From: Candidatus Mcinerneyibacteriota bacterium
GTDB lineage: Bacteria; Macinerneyibacteriota; Macinerneyibacteria; Macinerneyibacteriales; DSCS01
Direction: 5' to 3'
Assembly: GCA_016937175.1 (NCBI GenBank)
Contig: JAFGWL010000035.1
Span: forward strand, 1-41,538
DNA: 41,538 bases
Shown: positions 41,451-41,538 of the stretch, piece after piece
Layout: every line of letters begins with the position of its first letter
Position numbering within the stretch: the stretch's first letter is position 1
The notes under the pieces: generated by a model
What the model saw: the letters and a program-made list of their open reading frames with translations, nothing else
What the model was told of the DNA's origin: nothing
The model's database searches: none
Made by a program: the position numbers and the translations under genes

Positions 41451-41538
41451 CTCAATGAGAGTTTGATCCTGGCTCAGAGCGAACATTGGCGGCGCGTTTA
41501 ACACATGCAAGTCGAGCGAGAAAACTTCTTCGGAAGTG
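41451..41538 (+). rRNA. rrs: 16S ribosomal RNA, 5' end (partial)
   Basis: AGAGTTTGATCCTGGCTCAG (41458-41477) is the universal 16S start (E. coli 8-27), followed by ACATGCAAGTCGAGCG. The 5' end is set by alignment to about 41451. The gene runs off the window. The bases between, GCGAACATTGGCGGCGCGTT, do not place the phylum with confidence. Confidence 0.97.

Overview
The window is a compact stretch of bacterial chromosome of moderate GC content, with almost no gaps over 250 bases and many 1-17 base gene overlaps. It ends in the first ~88 bases of a 16S rRNA gene. The host is a diderm: there is a large protein with outer-membrane beta-barrel features and a terminal Phe, several lipobox proteins, FtsEX with an EnvC-like partner, and a DUF4837 lipoprotein. 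It makes peptidoglycan (MurE). The phylum cannot be fixed from 88 bases of 16S. A spirochaete-like or other deep-branching diderm lineage is only a guess. No phage, transposon, CRISPR or other clear island was seen; the content is core and envelope genes.

Layout. 1-1737: end of an unidentified gene, then the two ATPases of an ECF vitamin/metal transporter. 1770-4954 (minus): cysS, a tRNA-Val/Asp/Phe cluster with its own promoter, and an MscS channel with a C-terminal cyclic-nucleotide-binding-like domain. 5051-6784: ftcD (folate-linked histidine degradation). 6803-9284: a small membrane protein behind a folded ~140-base leader, an M18 aminopeptidase and a DUF4282 protein. 9306-12637: a lipoprotein plus beta-barrel gene pair. 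12634-17576 (minus): family 4 uracil-DNA glycosylase, a DUF4097 protein, and ftsE-ftsX-envC. 17679-20106: a bifunctional mannose-1-phosphate guanylyltransferase/isomerase, then two small heat-shock genes behind a textbook sigma-54 promoter with four evenly spaced upstream dyads. 20169-26023: the SRP/ribosome cluster ylxM-ffh-rpsP-khpA-rimM-trmD-rplS-rnhB plus a TraB/GumN lipoprotein. 26030-31732: glyQ-glyS-ppdK. 31754-36241: two tiny membrane proteins, a degenerate receiver protein, a propeller lipoprotein, an M20 peptidase and a thioredoxin-CcdA fusion. 36243-37722 (minus): a hydrophobic small protein and a slipin/NfeD pair. 37790-41233: a TPR lipoprotein, murE and a DUF4230 protein. 41242-41538: tandem rRNA promoters and the 16S start.

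Expression. Vegetative promoters are easy to read (TTGACA/TTGAAA, 16-17 bases, TATAAT-like). Most genes have GGAGG-type ribosome sites. Four genes (mscS, the uracil-DNA glycosylase, ftsE, ylxM) instead have a -10 hexamer only 6-7 bases before the start codon and no ribosome site, so they are probably read from leaderless mRNAs.

Most notable: the sigma-54 small heat-shock unit with four dyads at ~19.5-base spacing; the leaderless promoter set; the TrmD-methyltransferase fusion; the DUF4837/barrel pair; an EnvC-like protein lacking zinc ligands; a MurE with an unusual specificity motif; and a structured leader of unknown class.
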